A DNA stretch of 64,000 nucleotides from Cyrtodaria siliqua (GCA_037043455.1 JAWPHD010006788.1:1-64000), one strand, 5' to 3'; shown: positions 24,260 to 37,044, numbered from the stretch's first letter. Notes: generated from the letters alone by a model not told the origin. Translations and numbers: made by a program.

Positions 24260-27200
24260 GAAAGCGTGACAGCCATCATGTAACGCTCTGGTTACCTGGA
24301 TCAGAAATCAGTTGCGATAGAAGAGCAACTAAACACGTTCAATGAAATAGAGATGAAGATGTGCTTTGTATCAAGCAAGGAGAGTAGGATGCAGACTGAT
24401 CTCCATCATTTCATAATAGGTTGATACAGTGCGTGTGTTGCATGTGGCAGATTATGCCAAACAAGACTTCACTAAACTTATGATATATACAGCAGGCAAA
24501 GACGTTGTAGTACATGTTATACCAATGGTACAGTACATCCAGCTAGATGAGTTAGTTAGGTAATGGGTTAGTTTTAGGAACTAGGAATGACTTTAGGTGC
24601 TTCGTTACTCATTGTATTGCCTAATCGTTTGGTTATATAAACCAAGACGCATAGTTGCTTTTCACACTTACTAGACGTAATGAAATATCTTCATTTGCTG
24701 AAAGAGGTAGCATCTGTGTTTGGCAAACCTGGAAAAACTATGTTCAGGTTGCACAAGCTTTCCAATTCCAAAAGTTGTGCTACTTGGAATATGTGTTTTC
24801 CTTATGAATGGCAGAGAAAGTACATTTACATGTTACAAAGAATTGTTGACATTCAATAGTTTCAAGATAAACAAGTCCATGTCACCAATTGCAGCAGCTC
24901 TTATCAAGCACACATGTCGATTTGTTCAACAGACTGGACATTTGTTGGAGACGTGGCCTTTAGGTCCGCCCTGGAATGCCTACATCCGGTGACTGGAGGG
25001 TGGAATAGGGTATGTTGGAGTCATTCACGATAACACTGCCACTGACCTTAGTGTTAACAAGGAATGTCTTAAATGTAAATGTCAAAGAGACAATTGTGTA
25101 ACAAACGATATGTCAAAGATGGAATGTTGTATACAGAATTGAATTGAATGTTGTATATCTTTTGAAAATGGGATAGTGTGACTGTGATTAAGAAAAACTG
25201 CACCCTTCAAATCATACATCAGTAAGATTAGATTAAATTAAATGGTAGCTCTGCTATTGAACATGTTCGACTGTGAGGACCAGTTATTATAGAGCCTTGT
25301 TAATATCGTTTATTAAATCAACAAATGTAATTTGAGGTCTTAATTAAATTTAATTCTGATAAATCAAAGATGAGAAATATTGTTTAAGTATCCTTTGCTA
25401 TATTTTTTCTCTTACCGTTTGGAAGACTCGGCAAGCATGATTTGTTTTAACACGCGGCATGCCGTTAGATTTGCTATTTCATATGCATGTTTTAAAATCA
25501 GTATTAATAATTATGTAAATAGTTCAAAATTAGTGAAATTAGTTTTACATAATGCTAATTGGGGAATATATTGCACCAATACTATATTAAAACCTGTAAT
25601 ATAAATGAACAATTTAAACAATCTGAATTTAAGTATATGCAAGCATCTTAAAATGTACTCAACTTATAAATAGCACATGCGATTCTGAAATTGAAAAATT
25701 ATCCGTGTTCGTATACAAAGCATTTGAACTACGAATACTTATAAATAAATACTAAAATAACACAGTGAACTTGCTTTAACTTAGTATTACAAGCTCGATA
25801 TTTATAAATGCTGTTTTTGTAGAAATTAAGATATCTGCCAAATGGATATGTTCCATATTTGCATTAACTTGCTAATCTTACTGCCTATGACTGCTTTTGT
25901 TTACCTATCAAAACATGCCGTGACTTATGGTGTCAGACTGGTGAAAATCAGTCAATTGAACACGACGCAAAATAGTCTATTTTTGGAGATCAGTCACAAG
26001 TTCCACAACATTGTTCTCTTAAATACACTTTAATTCTGTGAAATAAACACATTTGGCGCTCATAAACGGTCCCATACCCTCTGTGCTCATACTCTCCAAA
26101 TAAATAGTCCTGACAAACACAGTAAAATACTTACTATTCATGACAACATACATAATACTTTAACATCAGGTTATATTTAACAATGAAACAAAAACTTATC
26201 TGGGGAAAAACACTTACAAATTAGAAACTTTTAAATTTTTCAAGGGACTATTTTAGCACCCTACGATCCGTAAGTACTTCCTGACTGATCTGACACCTAA
26301 CACATAATATATGAAGGTAAGGCTGAATGATACATAGTAAATGAATGAGTTGTTTCATGCGATGGAAAGAGAGAACTACTAACTTATTTGTAGTTTGTTG
26401 CATACTAAAACTTACTATATAATTAAATACCTCAGACCTAATAACATTTTTTATTAATATGTCTGTGATAAATACATTATGTTCTTGCTCATCTCATCAG
26501 TGATAATCATGTATAGATGTGTATATTATTTAAACATGTTCATTGGCCATATTTAGCTTAAATAAAGAAGTAAACTATGTTATAAATAGAAAGTTATACC
26601 CTGAGCACAACAAAATACACGTTAACACAATATATAGATACAGATGTCCACTGTTTTTTTTAAAATTATCTCCCTTAGTAATAATTCTCCATTTACTTAT
26701 TACAATTATCAGTCCGTGCGAAGAGAGCTATCATCAATAGGTATGTAACGTAACCTGGATTATTGACTAACTAGTACTATGTAACACTCTCATGCAGTGT
26801 CTGTGTAACTGTTTCTAGCTTAAATCGGGTTTATTATTAACATTAATGTAAGTGTTACTGTATGTAGGTCTATGTCACTATATGTTATTAGTTATTTTTT
26901 TCTACATATTTTCACTTTCAGTGAACTAATAATATTTTCCATATTTGCAAATTATTACAGCCACTGGCAGCCAGTGAACTAGTTCGCTGTTAACTCAGTT
27001 GTCTATTGATTTTGAAATCTTCCAAGTTCCAATCGTTTTCTTGCATACAACATATAGATCTTGTTGATTTTATTGCAGTATTTTTTACCATAATATTTTT
27101 AAGAAGCCCATTTCTGTCCATTTTAGGAAAGCAATACGTGCTTATTTCTGATTTTGACTTTTAGGACATGTAGGAAGATATCAGATTTCGTCAATTAAGT

Positions 27201-27270
27201 AAATATGACAATACTATGCTTTATTTATATTTGCGTTCATTAGTTATTATAGTGGCTGATTTCTCAGTCA
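24260..27270. other. No gene seen
   Basis: About 3 kb of AT-rich DNA. One 90-aa frame (24,720-24,992) contains protein-like residues but no motif I recognise. The remaining frames are short and low-complexity. Confidence 0.4.
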
Positions 27271-27275
27271 AAACT

Positions 27276-27380
27276 GACTTAACAGACTAAACACATTACA
27301 GAATTAATGCATTTTCTCAAATTTTGACTCCGAATTTGAGAAAATGCATTAATTCTGTTATGTGTTTTGTCTGTTAAGTC
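27276..27380. repeat. 48-bp-arm hairpin
   Basis: The arms AGAATTAATGCATTTTCTCA and TGAGAAAATGCATTAATTCT continue outwards to GACTTAACAGAC / GTCTGTTAAGTC with few mismatches, around a loop of about 10 bases. The transcript would form a very stable stem. Confidence 0.85.
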
Positions 27381-27480
27381 TGAGAGACTACTGTTTTCTG
27401 AGAGGGAATTTTGTTTGCTACAGTTGGGAAACAAGTTTTTAATTGGAAAGAGGCCTTTTATCATGTTTATAGGCCAGGCA

Positions 27481-28712
27481 TAAGGCCACATAAAATTATA
27501 CCTGTGTTTACTGTAACATTGCTGAAACAAATAGGGTAGGTAGGTAGGCATTTTATATTATTTTATTTTTTTATTTTATTTTTTGGCGAAGTTACATTTA
27601 AGGTGGCGATGAGCTTTGATGAATGGGAAAATGTGTTATTTTAAAAACTACAATAGATAACAATATGAAATTGTGTATGTTTTATTGTTTCCCAAAAGGC
27701 CTGGTAACAACTGGCTCTTTTCCCAAACACTTGCAATTATTACAAAGGGGTAAAACAGTTTTACATGTTTTCCGCAAGTCCGAAAGAGGGTCAGCTCCAA
27801 CAGCAATGAGTACATGAGTCGGCTGGGATCAGTCCAGCTCCATACAGTGTGATCTCCATTGGGGCCTGACATGTTATGAGTGACTTGACTTCCATGCTCT
27901 TCCTGAAGACCGGTATATGACTGTCAGGAAGGATGGGGGACCCACATGTGTAGTCAAATTCTGCGGTTGACATACATGTAACCAAGAGCAGTTCTTGCCT
28001 CCCAGACAGCTGAAAAAATATTCAAAGTTATAATGTCAAATGTTAATTGACCATTTCAATAGTTTTGTAAAAGTGTTGACTTACATGTATATTACTTCTC
28101 TAACATCAGAAAGTAATACATATTTATAAATTTCTCATGTTAGTTATTATGAGCCTATATTGAGGTTGAGTTCAGAAAATTATTATGGAACGGCATACTT
28201 CTTCAAGAAGTTATAATGCAGTAGTAGTCGATGCCAATGCTTAGTGCTGAGAAGCAAGTAAACATATGCACATTAATATTACTGTTTTTGAAACAAATTT
28301 ACGACAGATGGCCTGGAACCCGGGGCATTTACCGACCTGTTTGTGGTACTTGTCAAACAATTCAACAATCGATTCTTTATGGAGAGTGCACACCATAACA
28401 TTAGCGCTTCCATGTGCTGACATTTTTGAAACTGTACAGCCAAAACAGCACTGGGAGACGCCATTTTGACTGTTTTATACCAGTCCTGTGCACAGTATAT
28501 CGTGAAATTCACACGCTTTCAAAACCGCACAGCGAAATTGAAAATTGCACCGTGATCGTGAACATTATTATTATTTTAAATTTTCTTTTTTTTTTAATTT
28601 ATTTTAATTTTTTTTTAATTTTTTTTTTCAATAAAATAAAAAGGAGTCGGGGGTGTTTTCAGAGGGTCGGTCGGGTTACAGTAAACTCAGGTATAATTTT
28701 ATTTGGCCTAAG
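27481..28712. mobile_element. 1.23-kb inverted-repeat DNA element
   Basis: The left end (27,481-27,517, with ATAAAATTATACCTG and GTTTACTGTAAC) is mirrored at 28,675-28,712 (GTTACAGTAAAC, AGGTATAATTTTAT, GGCCTAA). Subterminal TAGGGTAGGTAGGTAGG and GGGTCGGTCGGGTTA match those of the MITE at 823-1,320, so both belong to one superfamily. The interior contains sequence with an exon-like look on the minus strand (see next entry). Confidence 0.7.
27791..28470 (-). other. Possible captured exon fragments
   Basis: On the minus strand a pyrimidine tract plus CAG (near 28,012) precedes an open run to 27,791. Another open run of 60-77 codons lies at 28,512-28,241. Codon content is less AT-rich than the surroundings. 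I recognise no domain. The segment lies within the inverted-repeat element at 27,481-28,712, so it may be host sequence picked up by a transposon, or chance. Confidence 0.2.
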
Positions 28713-28719
28713 GTAAAAC

Positions 28720-30000
28720 CCTGTATTGCACTAATATGATCTGTAAAGTTAATGACATTACATTGAGGCGCTAATCGTGCTGTAAGAATGGGGTATATCC
28801 TCAGGGCTCAAATTTAGCGACAATTTAGACTGGCAGCAGCATTATTTTTGCAACTGGCAAAACGAAAAAGTTACTTGCAATTTCTACGGTTGTGTGTGTA
28901 AGTACAAATATGTAACAAATGAGTAAAAAGCACAAGATGATTCATCATTAGCAAACATGCTAGATTCGATATGTGTCATACAAATACAAAGACATATCAG
29001 GAAAACTTAAAAAGATTACATCAATATGCAAGCACATGTTTATAAAAAGGCAGACATGGTATTTTAAGTCAAACATTAAAGGTATATTGATGCACTTGCA
29101 CATTTTTGCAAGTACTTGAAAAGTTTACTGGCATTCTGAAAAAAATACTTGCAATTTGCCAGTTCGCCAGCTTAAATTTGAGCCCTGATCATTTTCAATA
29201 ACAATGTCGCATCTGATAAACATGTTTGGGATGAAAATATCAAATAATTGATACATTTCCGTATAACCCTTGTAAATAAACCACTATTTTACAGTTCTAC
29301 ATACTTTCAGTAAATAATGAACATGCTGCTTCTTATATTATCTTACTTCCCAATTAGCAGTCTGTCTCGATATACAAATTCGAGAGACACAACCCTTACT
29401 AGTGTTTATACAACTTGAGTATTTGTGTTATTTCCCTTGTTCTAATCTGTGTATGCATACCTCTCGAATCCCCATTTGTTAAGATCTTGTCACTCAAGGA
29501 ATAAACATCTAAAAGGAACACATTCGTTGTTCCTTTACTCATTCCTTTTGTGTTGGAATAATAGGTATTAGGAGTTTACGCACAACACGAACTCGACACA
29601 AGTTACTGAGTTAGTCAATATAAATCCTTATGACTGAAATGATTCATTCAAATATATCAGCAAAACATTCAGTCTGACGTCACACGGTTAGACTAAAGCA
29701 GACGGAATATATGATTTATTAAATATGCGATATGTTGAGACAGATATTTGAGGTTAGGTCTAATAAGATACTAACTGGGTTTACTGTTACCTGACACAAC
29801 TTTAAACACCACCAGTCCTTCTTTATTAGCCCCGTGTGGTTCCAGGGGGCCCGTTTGGTTCCGGGGCAAAGAATAGGGCCACTGCAGATCCCCCCAAATT
29901 CATGCTCATTTTATTATTTTTTGTTCATGCTCATTAAAGGTCTTCGTCATGACCCCTGCATTGTTTCAGGTGCGATCTCGCTCAAATCACTAGAGCAGTG
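28720..30000. other. No gene seen
   Basis: AT-rich spacer with no supported feature. Confidence 0.5.
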
Positions 30001-30016
30001 GCAGAAAAATAATAAA

Positions 30017-30207
30017 CGTGGCTCCAGCGTAAATGGAGTAAATCTACAATATAATTTGCAGCAGCTCTGCAGGTTAGAAGGTTAGAAGGTTCTAGGCCCA
30101 TTCTCCATATTTTATCTCGATGTATATGGAGGATGAGTTTGGCATGTTCATTCCTATTGGGCGCTATGTAACCTTTTATGTGTTGGTGCGCCATTCAATT
30201 CAATTCT
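30017..30207 (+). repeat. SINE 3' region, third family (copy 2)
   Basis: Matches 18,655-18,865 block by block. It has a local duplication of GGTTAGAA near 30,074 and ends in ATTCAATTC. Frames crossing it on both strands are shadows. Confidence 0.65.
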
Positions 30208-30209
30208 TC

Positions 30210-31480
30210 TTTATTATTATTATAAATAAACACAAATCTGAATTCCCCACGATTTTTGTTCAGTTTTCTCGGGCTCGAATTTATCAATCGCAAATTCCCA
30301 AATATGTTAATCTATTCAGCACTCGCATACAACTGCAAATGCATGTTTTCTTTACAAAGTTGGCATAATTTATCAAAATACGAACAGGTACTTCTAACAT
30401 TCAGAAGTTTTCTTTTTTTTTTATTGCCAAAGCATCGTTTGTGCGAACGACGTAGAAATCTATCCAGTCGTCGTAAACTCGGCACAGAGTACCGCCTTGT
30501 AACTTTATCATGTAACGAAAGTGAAGGCCTCGGAAAATGTATAATAATTATTCTCAAGTTAAAATGGTTTTACGTGTTGCTATGGTTTTACGTGTTGCTT
30601 CCTTTTTCCTCTCAACTAAAAAGTAATTACAGGAATCAGTTGTCTTTTACACCACATTCTTATACAAATGTTGTAAAGCATAATAATGCACAGAAATGAT
30701 CTCAGTGCGGGAAGGGGGAAAAGGTTCAGTTAGAATACCTGTTTACGATGTGAAAAAGGCTGCACTCGCTAAAATAAACGAACACAACTAAAAACAACAA
30801 TAAATAAATAGCTAAAATCAAATTAGTCTGACCCTATGTGCTAATGATAACAAACCTTGTAAATCTCCGAATTACTTGGATATTTTTGCTTGCCGCAGTA
30901 ATGGCGATGTTATTGATGGAGTCCATCGATAACAATAACATGCTGTGTTTTTAGCGTAGAAGAAATTGCTATTCTCCGTTTTCATATCAAAGGGAAGTTG
31001 GGTTCCTTTTTCATATAAGCCTATTTCATATTGGGGTTACTGTTACTATACATATAATTTTGGCTTGCACTCAGTAGGGCATTTTCGTCCTAGGTGGAAC
31101 CAGTGATTTAAGAAGTATGGTTTAAAGTTTCACACGTCTACATAGACAGACGAGAGGCTTTATTAGGATATGAGGTCAAAGGTCAGCGTTATTTCTTCCC
31201 CTTTCCATTTCATAAACTTTAATATTCTGAAGTTTATATCAATAACTGTCATCAATAACTGTCAAAACATGATGTTCAACATTTCAAATATCAACAACTT
31301 GTCCAGAATACAATGACAGCCAACAACAACAGGAAACTACATTGAAAGAAGCTTTTAAAGAAAAAAAGATTAGCACTCTTTAATACAGAACAACTTTCGA
31401 ATGCACCAGGCGAGCGCCCCCGGCTGATTTAGCTTATTTAGTGCAATATACCATCCTTAGCCTACGGTGCTGTCGTTAGA
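30210..31480. other. No gene seen
   Basis: AT-rich spacer. A 147-aa frame at 30,256-30,699 has no recognisable motif and no splice context. Confidence 0.4.
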
Positions 31481-31484
31481 CAAT

Positions 31485-31532
31485 ATAATAAGAAGGATAA
31501 AAATATCGGACAGGGAAAGCAGCATTCAAGGA
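31485..31532 (-). mobile_element. 3' tip of the Penelope-like element
   Basis: Read on the minus strand, the sequence CCTTGAATGCTGCTTTCCCT followed by GTCCGATATTTTTATCCTT matches the 3' end of the Penelope-like copies at 43,195-43,232 and 52,480-52,520. Only about 45 bases remain, an extreme 5' truncation. Confidence 0.55.
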
Positions 31533-31540
31533 CTTTAACG

Positions 31541-31990
31541 GGTGGGTGTAAAATCCGTACCGTACCGTACATTCCGCAATAGAACGGAATAGCATGTTCG
31601 TGGTACGGATAATAACGGATAATACCGAAAGAAGAAATGAGTAGTTTAGCTAAATGAGTAACGAAACAAAAGGAAATTACCAGTATAAGTAGGATGTATA
31701 ACATATGTTAAGACTAAAGCAGATGTTAATCCATTTATTTATTACGTATATTAGAACAGTTAGCATGAATATACGTAATAAGTATATCAATTTTAAATCA
31801 ATATTGTTAAATAAATATCAATATAAATAACATGGCCAAGAAGTTCTTTTTATTTTACATCCTATATAAATTTATATTAATTCGTTACACTAATCTGAAC
31901 TATTCATTGCTACTCTCGGTATTCTCTGTACCACGCACCGGATGTTTCCGTTATATTTGGAATGTACAGCACGGTACGGCTTTTACCCCC
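31541..31990. mobile_element. 450-bp MITE upstream of zinc-finger exon
   Basis: The left end GGTGGGTGTAAAATCCGTACCGT is mirrored by ACGGTACGGCTTTTACCCCC at the right end. Subterminal GTACATTCC / GGAATGTAC and GTGGTACG / TACCACGC also mirror each other. No transposase frame. It ends about 100 bases before the splice acceptor of the 32,095 exon. Confidence 0.7.
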
Positions 31991-32094
31991 AACTGCCTGG
32001 AGACATGTTGTTTTTGCAATTGATCAGACATTATTAAGGCGTGTACTGAATATTAAAAATAAACAAAATATCATTTTATCAATATTTTTTTCAG

Positions 32095-33021
32095 ACAGAC
32101 ATGGTAAGACGACATTGCAACATTCATATTTATCCCTGAAGACAGATGGATATATTGACAGAACGGGCACCGTTTAAGTGCAGCGTGTGCAGCATAGTAT
32201 TTGCTAAGTCAAGTAGTATTAACAGACACATGCGCGTACATACAGGCGAGCTACCATATAAATGTAGCATGTGCAGTAAAGGATTTATCAAGTCGAGTAA
32301 TCTTAATAGACACATGCGCGTACATTCTGACGAGAAACCATACAAGTGTGGCGTGTGCAGTAAAGGATTTAACGAGTCGGCCAATCTTAGAACACACATG
32401 CGCATACACACAGGAGAGACACCATTTAAGTGCAGCATGTGCCTCAAAGGATTTTCCCAGACAAGTCACCTTAAAAGGCACATGCGCATACATACGGGCG
32501 AGACACCATATATGTGTAGAATATGTACGAAAGGATTTAGCGAGTCGGGCAATCTTAAAACACATATGCGCAGACACACAGGAGAGACACCGTTTACGTG
32601 TAGCATGTGCAACAAAGTGTTTACCCAAGCAAGTCACCTTAATTCACACATGCGCGTTCATACAGGTGAGACACCCTTTAAGTGCAGCCATTGCAGCAAA
32701 GGATTTACCCAGTCAAGTCACCTTAAAAGACACATGTGCATACATACCGGCGAGACTCCATTTAAGTGTATCATATGCAGTAAAGGATTTATCCAGTCGA
32801 GTGAGATTAAAAAACACATGCGTGTACATACTGGCGAGACACCATATAAGTGTAGTGTATGCGGCAAAGGATATACCCAGTCCAGCAGTCTTAAAAAGCA
32901 CTTTCGCACGCATACTGGCGAGACACCATTTAAGTGTAGCGTGTGTAATAAAGGGTTTATCCGGTCAGACACTCTTAAACAGCACATGCGCATGCATACA
33001 TGCGAGAATCGATATTACTGA
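32095..33021 (+). CDS. C2H2 zinc-finger array protein (10 fingers)
   Basis: A pyrimidine tract and CAG at 32,083-32,094 mark an exon start. The open frame begins at ATG 32,146, directly after an in-frame TGA at 32,137, and encodes 291 aa: ten intact C2H2 fingers at 28-residue spacing joined mainly by TGETP linkers. It is a putative DNA-binding nuclear protein with no effector domain in this exon. The sequence around the splice site and first codons resembles that at 13,183, so the two are paralogues. The frame ends at a TGA that replaces the first zinc-binding cysteine codon of an eleventh finger; relics of that finger follow to about 33,060. The true start may lie in an upstream exon. Confidence 0.8.
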
Positions 33022-33105
33022 AAGGAGTGCAATAAAGGATTTGCCATTCAAGCAACATAATACACAAGCGCATACATACCAACGAACAACTGTTTAAGTA
33101 GCGTG
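33022..33105 (+). pseudogene. Broken eleventh finger
   Basis: Directly after the stop, codons for KECNKGFAIQ continue in frame and then hit a second stop. The histidine half of the finger is shifted. Confidence 0.65.
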
Positions 33106-33109
33106 TGTA

Positions 33110-34680
33110 TACAGAAACGTTGCTGGCTTCAAATAAATCATTAATCTTGATTCTGGAATAACTCCGGTTTGTGAGCAAAATATTAACATAACTACGTGGA
33201 ATAGCATTCACCAATTTTTCAAATAAAGTTTTGTTTTTTTATAGAATAAATGAAAAATCAAAAGTCACACTTACCTTTGTTTACAAATTGTCCCCATTGT
33301 CAACAGTTCGGAAGTTACGTTGGGACATTTCTGCGTATAGCTCCGTCGGAGCTTGTCCCAGTGATTACCAGATGTGCTTTTCAAATCGTAACAAATCAAA
33401 CATTTAAAAGAAAATACCACTCTACTTTCATCTGTAATACTTAATAAATAATCAGGAGAGAAACAAAACAAGTTTGCTTCCGTTCAGTCAGTGGTGCTAT
33501 TTGTAACTAACGATTTATCACAGTCATGAATGTAAGATTCTGTTGATTACTAACACCTCTACGACGTGAACGTCATTTACAGGCTGGAAGCAACGAAGCT
33601 TTTCTTGTGAATATGCCACATAACTCACTATTGAATTTCAAGTGTTTTGACACAAAGTAGTCCCAATTTGTACTCACGTGCTGTTACGCGCAAATTACAG
33701 TTGTCTTTAAAAAAAACGTTAGTTTAAACCAATTGTCAATGTAAAAATAACACAAACAATTAATAAAGTAATTTCATAAGTTAAACATCTCCATAGAAAT
33801 ACCGATTTTTCAAAACGGTCTCAAAAAATGTGTAGCCACCGATTTGGCTTAACTTTACAGGAATGATAGATCAGTAGTACCTTTACTACCTTTCCTGAAA
33901 ATGTCGGCAAAATTCGCGGAAAGCAACAATAGAAACTTAAAATGTGAATATATTTTACTCCCGGTCATAGTTATTTCCTGTCCCGGATAACATGTCAGTA
34001 AATCAGACTTATAATCCTAAAGTTCACCTTTAAACACTTTTCTGCCTTTCTTTTAACATATTTACTGTACAATCAGCCGCATCTAGACGCTTAAAATAAA
34101 AAAAGAAAACGCAACTAGTCGGCTGTTGTTGGGTTGAATGAATTTGGATAATTGCAAATTAATTATTAACAATTCAAGGATTTAGTGAGCAAAAAGACGG
34201 ACCTATTCATGTGTTGTTAACTAGTGTTATGGTTGAATGATGCACCATATACTTGCAGAACAGCTAATGTGTAGCTCAGTCTGCAGTTGAGCAAGATTAA
34301 TCGAGGCCATGACTCATATCACGTCCGCTCGATTAGTGACACCGACGGCTTTGTTGATTAGACGTAAGCAAAAGAACTTAGACAGGTAGGTCTATGCACT
34401 TTGTTGACTGGCTGTACTGAAACATAAATGTTTTTTCTGCATGTTCATCAGTCAGTATGTAAAGAGTGTCTCCGTTTGCTAAACAATAATATAGCATTGA
34501 TATTAATTGATATTAATTCTATAAGCACAATACGCATGTGCATATAATTTTCTCGCCAGTCATATTGTTCTAGAAAGCTCTAGATTGCACCATATTAAAA
34601 ATTAAACCATTCATGTCAATATTTTCTGGAGGCGGTGGCTGTGTGTGTTTATTAAATGTTATGCATATAATTTATAAAAG
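33110..34680. other. No gene seen
   Basis: AT-rich spacer with no supported feature. Confidence 0.5.
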
Positions 34681-34689
34681 CCTGATACT

Positions 34690-34795
34690 GGGAGCTCGAC
34701 TTGTAAGGGAGGAAGTGTCGATTCTTACGGATGGCGGGAGGTGTACACTACTGGTTCTACCCACAAAATATCGACCGTCATATATAACCTTACAT
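34690..34795 (+). repeat. Dispersed repeat (copy 1)
   Basis: GGAGGAAGTGTCGATTCTTA, CGGATGGCGGGAGGTGTACA and CTGGTTCTACCCA are shared with 37,440-37,545. Probably a SINE body. Confidence 0.6.
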
Positions 34796-35125
34796 GTGTT
34801 GAAAATGACGTAAAGCACCATACACACAAACACATTATGCCCTTACACCCCACCTCCCGCTCCACTGCCCTGACCAAACATATAGTGAGGAAAACAATAA
34901 ATTAAGCATCTACAGCAGTCTTGCAGCATTAACAAACAATAATTGATTTTTCTTTCATGCATCCTTGCAGATGTTTACACCTTCTGCCAGATGACTTCTC
35001 CGAGTTCCAGCTCTGAGACTGAGCCTAGCCCTGAGTAAGCTAAAGCAATAAACTTTTAAGTTTATCACATAACATGTATTCTAGGAGTGTAATAAAGTAA
35101 TGACTTATTTCTCGTAATACACTAC

Positions 35126-35157
35126 GTAATACACTAGTGTATACACTAGTGTATTAC
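35126..35157. repeat. Perfect 32-bp palindrome
   Basis: GTAATACACTAGTGTA followed by its exact reverse complement, with no loop. A half copy (GTAATACACTAC) lies just before it at 35,114. Confidence 0.9.
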
Positions 35158-35509
35158 AGATGTAAATGAGGACCGAATCACTGTGTTTGTATACAGTAAA
35201 ACATTTAATCTCAATTGTATATCATACGATACGTTCAAATACCCGAACTATTTATTATTATTGCAAATGTTACTTTATACAATGCAGGTCAGTAACGTTT
35301 GGTTTAAGATGTCGCATTATTTGTAGAGCGAACGCGTTACAGCCGCGAACGTAGCTGACGTCATGAAAACAACGCAATATTCTATATTACGTGTACTCAT
35401 CTTGTCATGTGTACTGATTAATTCACATATTTATCGAGTATATATATAATATATTATATTTTGATAGCGCTATTTAAGCAAAAGTGCAAACACATTAAAC
35501 TGGAAGTTG

Positions 35510-35800
35510 CATATAAGTGGTTAGGATGGTGTACTTGTACAGTTGTTATCTGGAGGACCTGGATTCAAGCCTCAACTTTGTCAGTCTGTTCTTTTTTACC
35601 TAGCCGCATCCAATGGATGGAGAAGTACATTGGGTAGTCCCGCGTAATGGGTAGTCCCGTGTATTGGGTTGTCCCGTGTATTGGGTAGTCCCGTGTATTG
35701 AATAGTCCCGTATATTGGGCAGTCCCGTGTATTGGGCAGTCCCATGTATTGGGTAGTCCCGTGTTTTGGAGTCGATCGTGTGCAGTATCGGGTAGAATAA
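35510..35800 (+). repeat. SINE-like unit with internal 17-bp tandem array
   Basis: A B-box-like CTGGATTCAAGCCTC near 35,561 is followed by about eight copies of the 17-base unit GGGTAGTCCCGTGTATT (35,632-35,768). Minus-strand frames of 177 and 72 aa are repeat shadows. Confidence 0.7.
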
Positions 35801-36059
35801 AATAGAGGAAACAATAGGCAGAATGATGTGAAGACTTTTGTCGTTTCACAGAAAATGTATAAGTGAGCCCTCTCCCGGGATTTCTAGATTTACAGGGTAT
35901 GTGGGAGGCACCTCTCCCGCATGGATCTGCACTTTGGATCAAGTTCACATTCCTACTTTCAAAACTATATTCTATTGTGTCGCATGCATAGCATAGCAGA
36001 CACTTAGGGATCACTTTGTCCGTCATCGTCCGTCCGTCACGCTTTAACCTGCAACCTAA

Positions 36060-36240
36060 CATTGGCTTTAAATTAAAAAGTATTTGACCTATGTTCATGA
36101 AACTTCACACACATCATCATCTCACTTCAAGGAATGTTGTTACACATGTGCAATTTTCGAACTGATTTTGGCAGAGTTATGCCCTTTTATAAGACTAACC
36201 TGCAACCTAACCTTCGAAATAAGCACACGGCAGGCGACAA
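36060..36240. repeat. Dispersed repeat with TTCATGAAACTTCACAC core
   Basis: The core TTCATGAAACTTCACA near 36,091 resembles the core of the 320-bp tandem repeat at 39,936-41,165. No coding potential. Confidence 0.35.
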
Positions 36241-36361
36241 AAGTGTTCCCTGAAACACACTTCTAGTTTAAGGTAGACTTACTAATTACAGTCTGGAAAC
36301 TGACATTTCCATGTCTATCCTAGTTCGACATATTAAGCCGTTTTACTTATATTTTTTTGTC

Positions 36362-36432
36362 AGGGGCCGGCGTGGCACAGTGGATAGCACGGTGCACTTC
36401 AAACCACAAGACCTGGGTTCAAGCCTCTTTTT
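36362..36432 (+). repeat. tRNA-like SINE head
   Basis: GGGGCCGGCGTGGCACAGTGG near 36,363 is A-box-like and CTGGGTTCAAGCCTC near 36,412 is B-box-like. A G-rich low-complexity stretch follows rather than a tRNA 3' end. Confidence 0.55.
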
Positions 36433-37044
36433 ATGTGTTTGTTTGTGTGAGGGGCCGGGGGTTTGGAGTGGGGTGTGTGTGGGTGGGGGGAGGGAGGGGG
36501 GTAATTCAGTTTAGTAATAAATCTCTTAATTCACTGGGGCTGAGGAGGGAATCACCAATCTTCCAAATTACGTGTTTTTAAAAAAAGAAAATGGCGGCCA
36601 TTATACTTTTTTTTGACGTTGACGGAAAATGACGTACTACTTTCCGTTGTCATGTGTTGCTATGGAAAGTAGTCGGCGGAGATAAATAACCAGTCTGCTT
36701 CCCACCTGTTACCTTTTACACGGCGGCATTTTGTTAAGAGAAATCATGATGTCGTTTGGTTGTTCAGTTGACGTTATATATGTTACGTGGTTGTAACGCG
36801 TTCGCACTATAAATTATGTGATATCTTAAACCTAATGTAGCGTTACACAGGTTTACACAAATGGCGTATTCGGTAAAACCAGAATTGTTTTTTTGTTTGT
36901 TTTTACTTTTATGTAATATACTGTTATAATATATATATATATCCTTTCTTTTCTCCAGTGCCAGGAATAGCCAACGTTGTATGGCACTTAGTTGGTCATA
37001 CTCATGTATGCACCACTTATTTGTTTCTTCTGCTGGACATACTC

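Noticed and set aside
22441..25030. A decayed protein-coding mobile element or host gene
   Set aside because: Short protein-like runs are visible, but no motif could be named, so no gene is claimed.
32201..33097. 298-aa frame overlapping the zinc-finger array in another phase
   Set aside because: It is the out-of-frame reading of 84-base finger repeats; residues repeat as CAYIQ...VACAVKD. The C2H2 frame explains the conservation.
35565..36098. 177-aa minus-strand protein
   Set aside because: Most of it is translation of a 17-bp tandem array and flanking SINE.
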